Shown: piece after piece, positions 8,107-15,900 of the stretch
Position numbering within the stretch: the stretch's first letter is position 1
Layout of the letters: every line of letters begins with the position of its first letter
From: Synergistaceae bacterium UBA5560
Lineage (GTDB): Bacteria > Synergistota > Synergistia > Synergistales > Aminiphilaceae
Assembly (NCBI GenBank): GCA_002425685.1
Contig: DIMS01000116.1
Location: forward strand, 52,662-93,233
Reading direction: 5' to 3'
DNA: 40,572 nucleotides
Notes under the pieces: model-generated
The model's input: only the letters and a program-made list of their open reading frames with translations
Database searches by the model: none
Told to the model about the DNA's origin: nothing
Position numbers and translations under genes: made by a program

Positions 8107-9622
8107 AGCACTTCTCTCCGTATGGAACAAGGAAGGGATCGTCCCCTTCGCACGCACCCTCGCCGACATGGGCTGGGAGATCGTCTCCAGCTCAGGAACC
8201 GCAAAGGCCCTCGCCGAGGCGGGCATCGCCTGTACCGAAGTGGCGGATCTCACCGGTTATCCCCATCTTCTCGGCGGAAGAGTGAAGACCCTGCACCCCG
8301 CCATCGCCGGAGGCATCCTCGCCCGGAGAAACCTTCCCGCGGACATGGCGGACGTGAACGCCCACGGAATCCCCCTTCTGGACATGGTGGTCTGCAATCT
8401 CTATCCCTTCGAGGAGGTGGCCCGGGGCGGCGCCGACCTGGCGGAACTTCTGGAGCACATCGACATCGGAGGCATCACCCTCCTCCGGGCGGCGGCGAAG
8501 AACTATCTCCACGTGGTGGTCGTCCCCTGCCCCGGCGACTACGATACCGTGCTCGACGAACTCCGCACCGAGGGCGACGTGACCTCCGCAACAAGGCAGC
8601 GCCTCGCCCTGTCGGCCTTTGCCGCGACCTCCCTCTACGACGCCACCATCGTTCAGGGACTCCAGGCGGAACTCGGCGCAGCGAGCGGCCCGGAGGAACC
8701 GGTGCGCGTCCTCGGCCTTCGCGCCGCCCAGGAACTCCGTTACGGCGAAAACCCCCACCAGCGGGCGACCCTGCTTCTGCCGCCCCTGTCGGACCTTCCC
8801 TGGGAACAATTGGGAGGAAAGCCGCTGTCGTACAACAACATCCTCGACCTCGACGCGGCCCTCCGGGGCAGCGCCCTTCTCGCGGACGCATGTGCCGCCT
8901 TCGTGGTGAAGCACACCACTCCCTGCGGGGCCGCCATCGGAGCAACTCCCTCCGAAGCCTTTCTCAGGGCCCGGGAGTGCGATCCCGTCTCCGCCTTCGG
9001 CGGCATCGTGGGCTTCACCCGCCGGGCGGACCTGGCCACGTGCCACACTCTTGCGGAGCAGTTCCTGGAGATCGTCGTAGCCCCCGACTACGACGAGGAG
9101 GGGCTGGACCTTCTCAGAAAGAGCCGCCCCAATCTCCGCGTGCTCCGCTGGAAGGGCGGCAGGGTCTTCCCCGTGGAGTTCCGGAGCACCTGGAGCGGCA
9201 TGCTGCTTCAGGACGACGCACTTCCCGAACTACCCACGCCCTCGGGCGGCGAATGGATCGGTATCCCCCGCCCGGATCTCTGGGAGGACCTGCTCTTCGG
9301 CTGGAAAATCGCGGCGTTGAGCAAAAGCAACGCCATCGCCATCGTTTCGGGCGGCTGCACCCTCGGCATCGGACGGGGCTTCACCAGCCGGGTGGACGCA
9401 GTGGACTGGGCGGTACAACAGGCGGGAGGGCAAAGCCGGGGAGCGGTTCTCGCCTCGGACGCCTTCTTCCCCTTTCCGGACGGTGTGGAGCACGCCGCCG
9501 CCGCGGGCATCGCGGCGATCATCCAACCCGGAGGCTCCCTGCGGGACGAGGACGTGGCCGAGGCCGCCCGCAAGGCCGAAATCTCCATGTTCCTCAGCGG
9601 ACGGCGGACCTTTCGCCATTGA
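8093..9622 (+). CDS. purH: Bifunctional AICAR formyltransferase / IMP cyclohydrolase
   Basis: PurH carries out the last two steps to IMP: formylation of AICAR, then ring closure. The N-terminal MGS-like cyclohydrolase domain shows RALLSVWNKEGIVPFARTL and LGGRVKTLHPAIAGGIL; the C-terminal transformylase domain shows YGENPHQRATLL, LSYNNILDLDAAL, VVKHTTPCGAAIG and SNAIAIVSGGCTLGIG. The length, 509 residues, is standard. GTG 8093 is taken as start because GGAGG at 8078-8082 lies 10 nt upstream and the protein then begins right before the conserved first strand. The start lies inside the end of purN. Confidence 0.95.
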   Translation: MNTRRALLSVWNKEGIVPFARTLADMGWEIVSSSGTAKALAEAGIACTEVADLTGYPHLLGGRVKTLHPAIAGGILARRNLPADMADVNAHGIPLLDMVVCNLYPFEEVARGGADLAELLEHIDIGGITLLRAAAKNYLHVVVVPCPGDYDTVLDELRTEGDVTSATRQRLALSAFAATSLYDATIVQGLQAELGAASGPEEPVRVLGLRAAQELRYGENPHQRATLLLPPLSDLPWEQLGGKPLSYNNILDLDAALRGSALLADACAAFVVKHTTPCGAAIGATPSEAFLRARECDPVSAFGGIVGFTRRADLATCHTLAEQFLEIVVAPDYDEEGLDLLRKSRPNLRVLRWKGGRVFPVEFRSTWSGMLLQDDALPELPTPSGGEWIGIPRPDLWEDLLFGWKIAALSKSNAIAIVSGGCTLGIGRGFTSRVDAVDWAVQQAGGQSRGAVLASDAFFPFPDGVEHAAAAGIAAIIQPGGSLRDEDVAEAARKAEISMFLSGRRTFRH

Positions 9623-9650
9623 GTTTCAAACCCATCCAAGGAGGACGACC

Positions 9651-11441
9651 ATGAAGATACTGCTTCTCGGTTCCGGAGCCAGGGAACATGCACTGGCGGC
9701 GGCCCTGCGGGCAAGCCCTCTCACGGAGGCGCTTCACTGCGCGCCCGGCAACGCGGGCATCGCCTCTCTCGCAACCCTTCACGGCGTGGACATCACGGAT
9801 GCCGAGGGGGTCACGGCCCTCGCGGAGGCACTTTCCGCCGACCTCGTCGTCATAGGCCCCGAGGCACCCCTCGTAGCGGGGGTGGCGGACGCCCTCCGGA
9901 AAAAAGGCTTCGCCGTCTTCGGCCCCGGAGCGGCGGGGGCGCGCCTCGAAGGAAGCAAGGTCTTCGCCAAGCGCTTCATGGAGCGCCACGGCATTCCCAC
10001 GGCCCCCTTCGCGGTCTGCACCACCCTCGACGAGGCGGAAAAGGCCCTCGCGGCACGCCGGGCGCCCTTCGTCGTCAAGGCGGACGGCCTCGCCGCAGGC
10101 AAGGGCGCGTTCCTCCCCGATTCGACGGGAGAGGCCGAGCGAATCTGCCGGGCGCTTCTCGAAGAGCACGTCCTCGGCGACGCGGGAGCGCAGATCGTGG
10201 TGGAGGACTACCTGCCGGGATGGGAGGTCACGGTCCTCGCCGTGACGGACGGCAAAACGGTCCGCATCCTCCCGCTCAGCCAGGACCACAAGCGCGCCTG
10301 CGACGGAGACCGGGGACCGAACACGGGGGGCATGGGCGCCTACACGCCGGTCCCCCAGGCGACACCGACCCTGCTGGAGAAAATCCGGACCCAGGTCCTC
10401 GAACCCACGGTGAAGGGCCTCGCCGAGGAGGGTATTTCCTTCTGCGGCGTCCTCTACGCGGGTATCATGGTCGTGCAGGGGAACCCCCTGCTCCTGGAGT
10501 ACAACGTGCGCTTCGGCGACCCCGAGGCACAGGTGGTGCTTCCCGCGCTTCGAGTGGACTGGGCGGAGGTCTTCGCCGCCTGTTGCCGGGGCGAGCTGCA
10601 CCGCGTCGCCTGGCCCGGTGAACAGAAGGCCGCCGTGGGGGTCGTTCTCGCCTCGGGAGGCTACCCCGACACCTATACGAAGGGCTATCCCATCTCGGGC
10701 ATCGACGCGGCGGAACGGGAGGGAACCACGGTCTTTCACGCGGGGACGGCCTTCGGAAACGGGATCGTCGAGACCGCGGGAGGACGGGTGCTCACCGTGT
10801 TGGGCGTGGCGGAGTCGCTCCGCGAGGCCCGGCAGCGCGCCTATGCGGGGGTGGAGAAGATCTCCTTCAAGGATGCCCACTTCCGACGGGACATCGCCTC
10901 CAAAGCGCTTTCCGCACCTCTCGTCGGCATCGTCCTGGGCTCGGCATCGGACGCGCCCCTCGCGAAGGAGATCGCCAAGGCCTTCGACGAGCTTCACATC
11001 GACTACGAGGTCACCGTCGCCTCCGCCCACCGGACTCCCGACGCAGTCGCCGCCTATGCACGCAACGCCGCTCCCCGGGGCTTGAAGGCGATCATCGCCG
11101 TGGCGGGACTTTCCGCAGCTTTGCCGGGAGTACTCGCGGCCCACACCGTGCTTCCCGTGGTGGGAGTCCCCGTCGCGTCGGGAACCCTCGGCGGCATGGA
11201 TGCACTGCTCGCCGTGGCCCAGATGCCTCCGGGCGTCCCCGTGGCCTCCATGGGCATCAACGGCGGACGTAACGCGGCGCTCTTCACCGCGAGAATACTG
11301 GCCCTGCAGGACCGCGACACGGCGGCACGCCTCGACGCATGGATCGCCGAGGCGGCACGGGGAGTCGCCCTCTCCCGGGAGAAACTCGCGCCCTTGCCAC
11401 TGGCGCCGGAGACGGCCTTTTCGGACGGAGAGGACGCGTAG
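9651..11441 (+). CDS. purD: Fused phosphoribosylamine-glycine ligase (PurD) and PurE-type carboxylase/mutase
   Basis: One 596-residue protein holds two purine enzymes. Residues 1 to about 420 are PurD, an ATP-grasp ligase making GAR (GSGAREHALAAAL, VIGPEAPLVAG, VKADGLAAGKGAF, HKRACDGDRGPNTGGMGAY, ending in HFRRDIASKAL). Residues 421 to about 575 are PurE-like: VGIVLGSASDAPLAKEIA, SAHRTPD with His460, then AVAGLSAALPG and AQMPPGVPVASMGINGGRNA. There is no stop codon or linker longer than a few residues between them. The usual PurE loop AGGAAHLPG is changed so that Ala490 replaces the second conserved His. ATG 9651 follows a strong GGAGG. Whether the PurE half uses AIR plus CO2 or N5-CAIR is not settled by the sequence; no purK is present nearby. 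Confidence 0.93.
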   Translation: MKILLLGSGAREHALAAALRASPLTEALHCAPGNAGIASLATLHGVDITDAEGVTALAEALSADLVVIGPEAPLVAGVADALRKKGFAVFGPGAAGARLEGSKVFAKRFMERHGIPTAPFAVCTTLDEAEKALAARRAPFVVKADGLAAGKGAFLPDSTGEAERICRALLEEHVLGDAGAQIVVEDYLPGWEVTVLAVTDGKTVRILPLSQDHKRACDGDRGPNTGGMGAYTPVPQATPTLLEKIRTQVLEPTVKGLAEEGISFCGVLYAGIMVVQGNPLLLEYNVRFGDPEAQVVLPALRVDWAEVFAACCRGELHRVAWPGEQKAAVGVVLASGGYPDTYTKGYPISGIDAAEREGTTVFHAGTAFGNGIVETAGGRVLTVLGVAESLREARQRAYAGVEKISFKDAHFRRDIASKALSAPLVGIVLGSASDAPLAKEIAKAFDELHIDYEVTVASAHRTPDAVAAYARNAAPRGLKAIIAVAGLSAALPGVLAAHTVLPVVGVPVASGTLGGMDALLAVAQMPPGVPVASMGINGGRNAALFTARILALQDRDTAARLDAWIAEAARGVALSREKLAPLPLAPETAFSDGEDA

Positions 11442-11444
11442 GCA

Positions 11445-12422
11445 GTGTCCGTACACCGCCCTTGGCGCATGTGGTCCGCCGTCCTTCGGGAGACCTACGG
11501 CGCCAGGGTGCACAAGATCTCCCTCGATCTCGGAGCCGGCTGTCCCCACAGGGAGGGGCTCGGGGGAAAAGGATGCATCTTCTGTGATGCCCGGGGCGGC
11601 GGAAGCGGCGCCGCCCTCGCGGGGATCTCCCTGGCGGAACAGGTCCGAAAAGGGGCCGAGGTCTGTCTGCACCGCTTCGGTGCCACCATGGCAATTCTCT
11701 ACTTTCAGAGCTATTCCGCCACGTTCCTCCCCCTGGAGGAGCTGTGCCGCCGCGTGGAGGAGGCCCTAACGGAGGCGTCCCGGGCCGTCACCGTGGTGGG
11801 CGTCGCCGTGGGAACCCGTCCCGATCTCGTTCCCGAGAGGGTGCTCGACTTTCTGACCTCCCTGGCGGAACAACCCGTCCTCCGCAAGAACGCCACCAGG
11901 GGAAGCGCGGAAGGAACCTGTCCCCCCTTCCCGGAAACGCTTCAAATCTGGCTCGAACTGGGAGTCCAGACCACCGACCCCGCAGGGCTCGTCTGGCTCA
12001 ACCGCGGGCACGACCTGGAGGCCATCGAAAACGCCTTTTCCCGCTCCCGGCAAAGGGGACTGCACCTCTGCGCCCACCTCATCGCGGGCATCCCCGGCGA
12101 GGCACCGGACCAGCTCGAACGCTCCGCACGTCTCGTGACCGGCCTCGGCGCGGAGGCCGTCAAGTTCCATCCGCTGCACGTCCTCCGGGACACCGAACTG
12201 GAGCAGCTCCACCGGGAAGGCGCCTTCGTCCCTCTCTCTCTCGACGAGTATTGCCGACACCTCGCCAGCGCCCTCTTCGCCCTTCCCGAAGGGACCATCG
12301 TCCAGCGCCTCACCGCCGATGCCCACCCTCCCAGGCTCATCGCCCCGGAATGGATCGCCCGCAAGAACGACGTCCTCGCCCAACTGGAGGACTTGCTCGC
12401 CCGGAGGACGCTGCAGCCATAA
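11445..12422 (+). CDS. TIGR01212-type radical SAM protein (YhcC-like)
   Basis: A radical SAM protein of the YhcC/TIGR01212 family. The N-terminus has VHKISLDLGAGCPHREGLGG and then GCIFCDARG, giving cluster cysteines Cys33, Cys44 and Cys47 with the long spacing between the first two that marks this family. Further along are FQSYSATFLPLEEL, VVGVAVGTRPD, LELGVQTTDPAGLVWLNRGH and AHLIAGIPGE. Family members are cytoplasmic and their substrate is not established. It starts 3 nt after purDE at GTG 11445 and is probably read from the purine operon, though the functional link is unclear. The start is supported by alignment of the N-terminus more than by the SD. Confidence 0.88.
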   Translation: MSVHRPWRMWSAVLRETYGARVHKISLDLGAGCPHREGLGGKGCIFCDARGGGSGAALAGISLAEQVRKGAEVCLHRFGATMAILYFQSYSATFLPLEELCRRVEEALTEASRAVTVVGVAVGTRPDLVPERVLDFLTSLAEQPVLRKNATRGSAEGTCPPFPETLQIWLELGVQTTDPAGLVWLNRGHDLEAIENAFSRSRQRGLHLCAHLIAGIPGEAPDQLERSARLVTGLGAEAVKFHPLHVLRDTELEQLHREGAFVPLSLDEYCRHLASALFALPEGTIVQRLTADAHPPRLIAPEWIARKNDVLAQLEDLLARRTLQP

Positions 12423-12440
12423 ATGGGATTTGCGCAATTT

Positions 12441-12474
12441 CTTCCTTCGTGATACTTCTTTCGTGATGCTTCTT
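12441..12474. repeat. Short tandem repeat, 14-nt unit
   Basis: The unit CTTCYTTCGTGATR occurs twice in a row (12441-12454, 12455-12468) and a third partial copy (CTTCTT) follows. It lies in the 214-bp spacer after the radical SAM gene. No terminator-like stem with a T-run is seen here. Confidence 0.7.
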
Positions 12475-12636
12475 GTCCGGAAGTGAGGCCCTGCCCGTCG
12501 GCTCGGAGCTCCACAGGACAGCCTCTTTCAAGACCTGTGACGCTCCTGATGTTCCGGTACAGGTTTCGGCCCGGCAGCATACCGGCGCTTTCTTCCGCCG
12601 AAGGAAGCACACGCTTGGAGAGGGAGGGAACGAAAG

Positions 12637-13431
12637 ATGACCATCAAGGTATTCGTATCCGGCGCATCGGGCAACGTGGGGCGCAGCCTCGTCCGTGCTC
12701 TGGCGGTCTCGGAGGATCTGCGGCTCGCGGGGGGATGGTGCCGCGAAGAGGGGAAGGACCTGGGCACGCTGGCGGGCATCGAGCCCCTGGGCATCGCCGC
12801 GTCGGGGGATCTCGCAAAGGGACTGGAGACGGCGAAGCCCGACCTCGTCATCGACTTCACCTCTGCGGCGATTCTCATGGAAAATCTGACGTGCTACGCC
12901 GAGCGGGGACTCGTCGTGGTGGTGGGCACCACAGGACTCGACGACGAAAGCATGGCCCGGGTGGAACGCCTCGTCGCGGAGAAACAACTCCGCTGGGCGG
13001 TGATCCCCAACTTCGGCCTCGGCATCAACCTGATTCTGGACTTCCTCGAAAAGGCCCGGAAGTTCTACCCCTACGTGACCATCCTGGATCGCCATCCGGC
13101 GACCATGGCCAACGCCCCGAGCGGCACGGCGGCCATGCTGGCGAAACACGCCGCCGCCACGGGATCCCTGGGAGAGGTTCAGAGCCGCGAGGTCTTCAAG
13201 AGCGTGCTCGGCGGAAACATCGACGGCGTGCCTGTCCATTCCGAACGCCTTCCCGTTCCGGGAGGCCATTCGGAACACGAGATCACCCTCGCCCGCAAGG
13301 ACGAGATCATCCGCATCGAGGTCCGGGACTTCTCGAGCGACGTCTACGTGGACGGCGTCTTTCTCGTGGCACGCACGCTCCCGACCCTGCCCCCGGGAAC
13401 ACTGCTCCGCAGTCTGCGCGAGGTGAGCTGA
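12637..13431 (+). CDS. DapB-like reductase with altered catalytic motif
   Basis: The 264-residue protein has the DapB (4-hydroxy-tetrahydrodipicolinate reductase) layout: nucleotide-binding loop VSGASGNVG at 7-15, VIDFT, VVVGTTGLDD, NFGLGINL, the APSGTAAMLA segment, and a C-terminal HSERLP then HSEHEITLARKDEIIRIEV. In ordinary DapB the catalytic segment is E-x-HH-xx-K-xDAPSGTA. Here it is DRHPATMANAPSGTA: the first His is kept (His153), the second is Pro154, and the proton-donating Lys is Met157. So either it is an unusual DapB or a related dehydrogenase with another imine or amino-acid substrate. It stands alone, 214 bp after the radical SAM gene, with a GGGAGGG site before ATG 12637, and converges with argG. 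Confidence 0.8.
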   Translation: MTIKVFVSGASGNVGRSLVRALAVSEDLRLAGGWCREEGKDLGTLAGIEPLGIAASGDLAKGLETAKPDLVIDFTSAAILMENLTCYAERGLVVVVGTTGLDDESMARVERLVAEKQLRWAVIPNFGLGINLILDFLEKARKFYPYVTILDRHPATMANAPSGTAAMLAKHAAATGSLGEVQSREVFKSVLGGNIDGVPVHSERLPVPGGHSEHEITLARKDEIIRIEVRDFSSDVYVDGVFLVARTLPTLPPGTLLRSLREVS

Positions 13432-13499
13432 CCGAACACATCGCCCACGAAAGGGGTTGCCGCCGGAGCACCTCTTCTCCGGAACATGCCGGAAACCCC

Positions 13500-13540
13500 C
13501 GTAAAACGAAAAATGAGCAGACGCTCCCGGGAGCGTCTGC
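13500..13540 (-). terminator. Terminator hairpin reading from argG
   Basis: Bases 13517-13540 form a perfect 24-nt palindrome with arms GCAGACGCTCCC. Read on the minus strand it is followed by TCATTTTTCGTTTTAC, so it fits an intrinsic terminator about 220 bp downstream of argG. On the plus strand no T-run follows. Confidence 0.65.
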
Positions 13541-13685
13541 GTTCGTTCCGGAGGTGACTGCGGAGAGCGCGCTCTGTCCGTCCCTTCCGAATCCGGGCCT
13601 TCTTCGGTTCTCCGGCGCATGGAACCCCGATTTTTTCGGAAGCTCTTTCGAAGCGGGAAACCTGTGCCGTTCGAACCCCCAAAAT

Positions 13686-13735
13686 GTCGGAGACGCCTCA
13701 GGAGATGCCTCCAGAGATGTCTCCGACGCTTTTTT
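13686..13735 (+). terminator. Terminator hairpin reading from the dapB-like gene
   Basis: The nine-base arms GTCGGAGAC (13686-13694) and GTCTCCGAC (13719-13727) enclose a 24-nt loop that can fold further, and TTTTTT follows at 13730-13735 on the plus strand. It lies about 255 bp after the dapB-like stop and just before the end of the convergent argG. Confidence 0.65.
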
Positions 13736-13761
13736 CGGCAGGGAAGACGGAAGAGCGACGC

Positions 13762-15081
13762 CTACTTGCCTCCCACGGCGTTGTTCAGAGGGACGGTCTC
13801 CTCGGCGAAGACCTTCATCCCCGGGAGCAGCTGCAGCGCGCCGAGGTCGGCGGGATGCTCCTGCCGCCAGGTCACCACGGGCAATCCCCAGATCTTGATG
13901 AAGCCCACCGCAGCGTCGTGATCGAAGGCATCTCCCTCGGAATAGGTGGCGAGATCTTCCTTGTAGAGGGCGTTCGGCGACTTGACTCCCACCACCACGG
14001 CCTGCCCCTTGTAGAGACGCAGCCGCACGACACCGTTCACATATTGGTTCACGTGGTCGAAGAAGACGTCCAGGGCTTCCTTGTAGGGGGAGAACCAGTT
14101 CGCCTCGTAGGTCATCTTGGCGTACTGCTGTTCCATGGCGGCCTTCCCCTGAAGCACGTCCTTCGAGAGCGTCAGCGTTTCGAGAGCCTTGTGGGCGGAG
14201 ATCAGGACATGGGCGCCGGGACATTCGTACACTTCACGGCTCTTGAAACCCACGAGGCGGTCCTCGAGCATGTCGATCCGACCCACGCCGTAATCACCGG
14301 CGATCTTGTTGAGCTTCTTGATGAGGGTGGGACCGTCGAGCGTTTCTCCGTCCAGGGCCACGGGAATTCCCTTCTCGAAGGTCACCTCGAGATACAGGGG
14401 CGTGTCCGGAGTCTCCCAGGGATCCTTGGTAAGGGTGAAGGCGTCGGAGGGCGGCTCATTCCAGGGGTTTTCGAGAATGCCGCACTCGATGGAACGGCCC
14501 CAAAGATTCTCGTCGATGCTGTACACACCGGACCCCTCCGCAGGAACGGGAATGCCGTGCTCCGCCGCGTAGGCGATCTCCGCGTCCCGGGAGAAATGCC
14601 AGTCCCGGACGGGGGCGATGACCTTCAGGTCGGGATGGTTCGCCTTGGCGCACACCTCGAAGCGAACCTGGTCCTGTCCCTTTCCGGTGCAGCCGTGAGC
14701 GACCGCGACGGCGTTCTCTTCCTTGGCGATCCAAGCCAGATACTTGGCGATGAGAGGACGGGACAGCGCGGAGTTGAGGGGATAGGTCCCCTGGTACATG
14801 GCGTTCGCCTTCAGGGCGGGCCAGACGAAATCAGAGACGAACTCGGAGGTGAGATCCATCACGTAGGCGTTGCACGCGCCGGTCTTGAGAGCCTTGTCCT
14901 TTGCAACCTCGAGGTTCACGCTCTGGCCGACGTCCGCCGTGAAGGTCACCACGTCGTATCCCTGATCCTTGAGCCACGCGATCGCCACGGAGGTATCGAG
15001 CCCTCCGCTGTAGGCCAGAACAACCTTTCCCTTGTACTCCTCACACTTGGGCATTACCATTGCCTTTTTGCTGCACGTCAT
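13762..15081 (-). CDS. argG: Argininosuccinate synthase
   Basis: ArgG joins citrulline and aspartate with ATP to give argininosuccinate in arginine synthesis. The protein has 439 residues. The ATP-pyrophosphatase loop VVLAYSGGLDTSVAIAW is close to the N-terminus, GCTGKGQDQVRFE is the substrate-binding segment, and EGSGVYSIDENLWGRSIE follows. I start at ATG 15081 because GGAGG at 15090-15094 lies 8 nt upstream. An upstream in-frame extension would run into the terminator of the leader. The gene is alone in its transcript, read from a T-box leader and a consensus promoter. argH is not in the window. Confidence 0.95.
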   Translation of the reverse strand: MTCSKKAMVMPKCEEYKGKVVLAYSGGLDTSVAIAWLKDQGYDVVTFTADVGQSVNLEVAKDKALKTGACNAYVMDLTSEFVSDFVWPALKANAMYQGTYPLNSALSRPLIAKYLAWIAKEENAVAVAHGCTGKGQDQVRFEVCAKANHPDLKVIAPVRDWHFSRDAEIAYAAEHGIPVPAEGSGVYSIDENLWGRSIECGILENPWNEPPSDAFTLTKDPWETPDTPLYLEVTFEKGIPVALDGETLDGPTLIKKLNKIAGDYGVGRIDMLEDRLVGFKSREVYECPGAHVLISAHKALETLTLSKDVLQGKAAMEQQYAKMTYEANWFSPYKEALDVFFDHVNQYVNGVVRLRLYKGQAVVVGVKSPNALYKEDLATYSEGDAFDHDAAVGFIKIWGLPVVTWRQEHPADLGALQLLPGMKVFAEETVPLNNAVGGK

Positions 15082-15152
15082 TGCCGTCTCCTCCTTCTCA
15101 AATGTCGGGCACATCGTCCCGAATTCCGTTTTTTCGACTCGAAGTTCGTCAA

Positions 15153-15194
15153 GAACAAAAAAATGCCCGTCCCTCATAACAAGGGACGGGCATT
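15153..15194 (-). terminator. Regulated terminator of the argG T-box leader
   Basis: AATGCCCGTCCCT and AGGGACGGGCATT pair perfectly over 13 bases around a short loop (15162-15194 as read on the minus strand), followed by a run of seven T. The upstream arm overlaps the antiterminator pairing partner, as expected for T-box attenuation. Confidence 0.9.
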
Positions 15195-15410
15195 AACCCG
15201 CGGTACCACCCTACTTGGAAGAATCGTTGCCGATTCTCCCCTCTCGACGCCCGATAACGGAGGCTTCCGTGCTCCTACTTGGGCTTTCGCCCTTTCTTCG
15301 GAGCGGGCTCGGAGGTTCTCTTCAGCCGTGTTCGCCGGGAAACGCTCTCAGCCTAAGGCGCTTCCTCTCTGGCGACGAGACGACGACCTACTCTCCCCGT
15401 CATCACCCGA
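15153..15410 (-). promoter_or_regulatory. T-box riboswitch, Arg specifier (AGA), controlling argG
   Basis: The minus strand carries the T-box core AGGGTGGTACCGCGG (15198-15212). Stem I can be folded by eye from 15409 to 15304: CGGG / CCCG at the base, a kink-turn with UGAUGA opposite AG, CGGGG / CUCCG, an internal loop with AGAGUA opposite GAAGAGAAC, then GGUCG / CGGCU. In the usual register (GAA, one base, specifier, purine) the specifier is AGA at 15319-15317, an arginine codon, which fits the argG target. A GGGC-GAAA-GCCC stem, a further stem and a stem III with a GCAA loop follow before the antiterminator. Uncharged tRNA-Arg(UCU) is predicted to turn argG on. Confidence 0.88.
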
Positions 15411-15509
15411 TTCTGGGAAATGAAGGCGGTCACAGGTCTTATGCGTCTAGCTCGCCGGAAGCCATGCAGAGCGTTCACAGCAATCCTCCTCGAAACCAAG
15501 TTGTGGAAG

Positions 15510-15537
15510 ATTGTATCACGGAAGCGGCAATTGTCAA
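15510..15537 (-). promoter_or_regulatory. Promoter of the T-box/argG transcript
   Basis: TTGACA (15537-15532) and TACAAT (15515-15510) are separated by 16 nt on the minus strand, an almost perfect sigma-70 promoter. Transcription would start near 15503, about 95 nt before stem I of the T-box. Confidence 0.85.
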
Positions 15538-15900
15538 CCCTGCTTTCTCCTCGCGCCTACGGATACGAAACGTGCCACGGGCTTTCCGGAAAAGGGCGGT
15601 TTCGGTGCAACCATGGGTTCTTTTCTCTCGTCTTTTCCTCTCGGGGGACATGGCCGCCCCGGAGACAAAGCACGTTGCGCTTCCAGGGAACGGAAAAAGA
15701 TTCTCCGCTTCGTTGCCCCCATACTCGGATGACATTTTCACGAGGACGGAGGAAACGCACAAAAGTCCAAAGCAGCGGAACGGGGTGTCGCCGAAATACC
15801 AACGGCACGAGGGCGGCTCGCCCTGACGCTTCTGAACGTTGCGCAGTGTCTGAGATGGGATCTCTCCGGCTGATCGGCTCCCCCCCGACGCCTCTGGGCA
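15538..15900. other. Intergenic region, nothing recognised
   Basis: This 363-bp stretch lies between the argG promoter and the EIIC-like gene, both on the minus strand. I found no domain-bearing ORF, no tRNA and no clear terminator with a T-run for the upstream operon. Confidence 0.5.

Noticed and set aside
13684..15423. 579-codon plus-strand frame opposite argG and the T-box
   Set aside because: It is the antisense of argG and of a structured RNA leader, without any domain.
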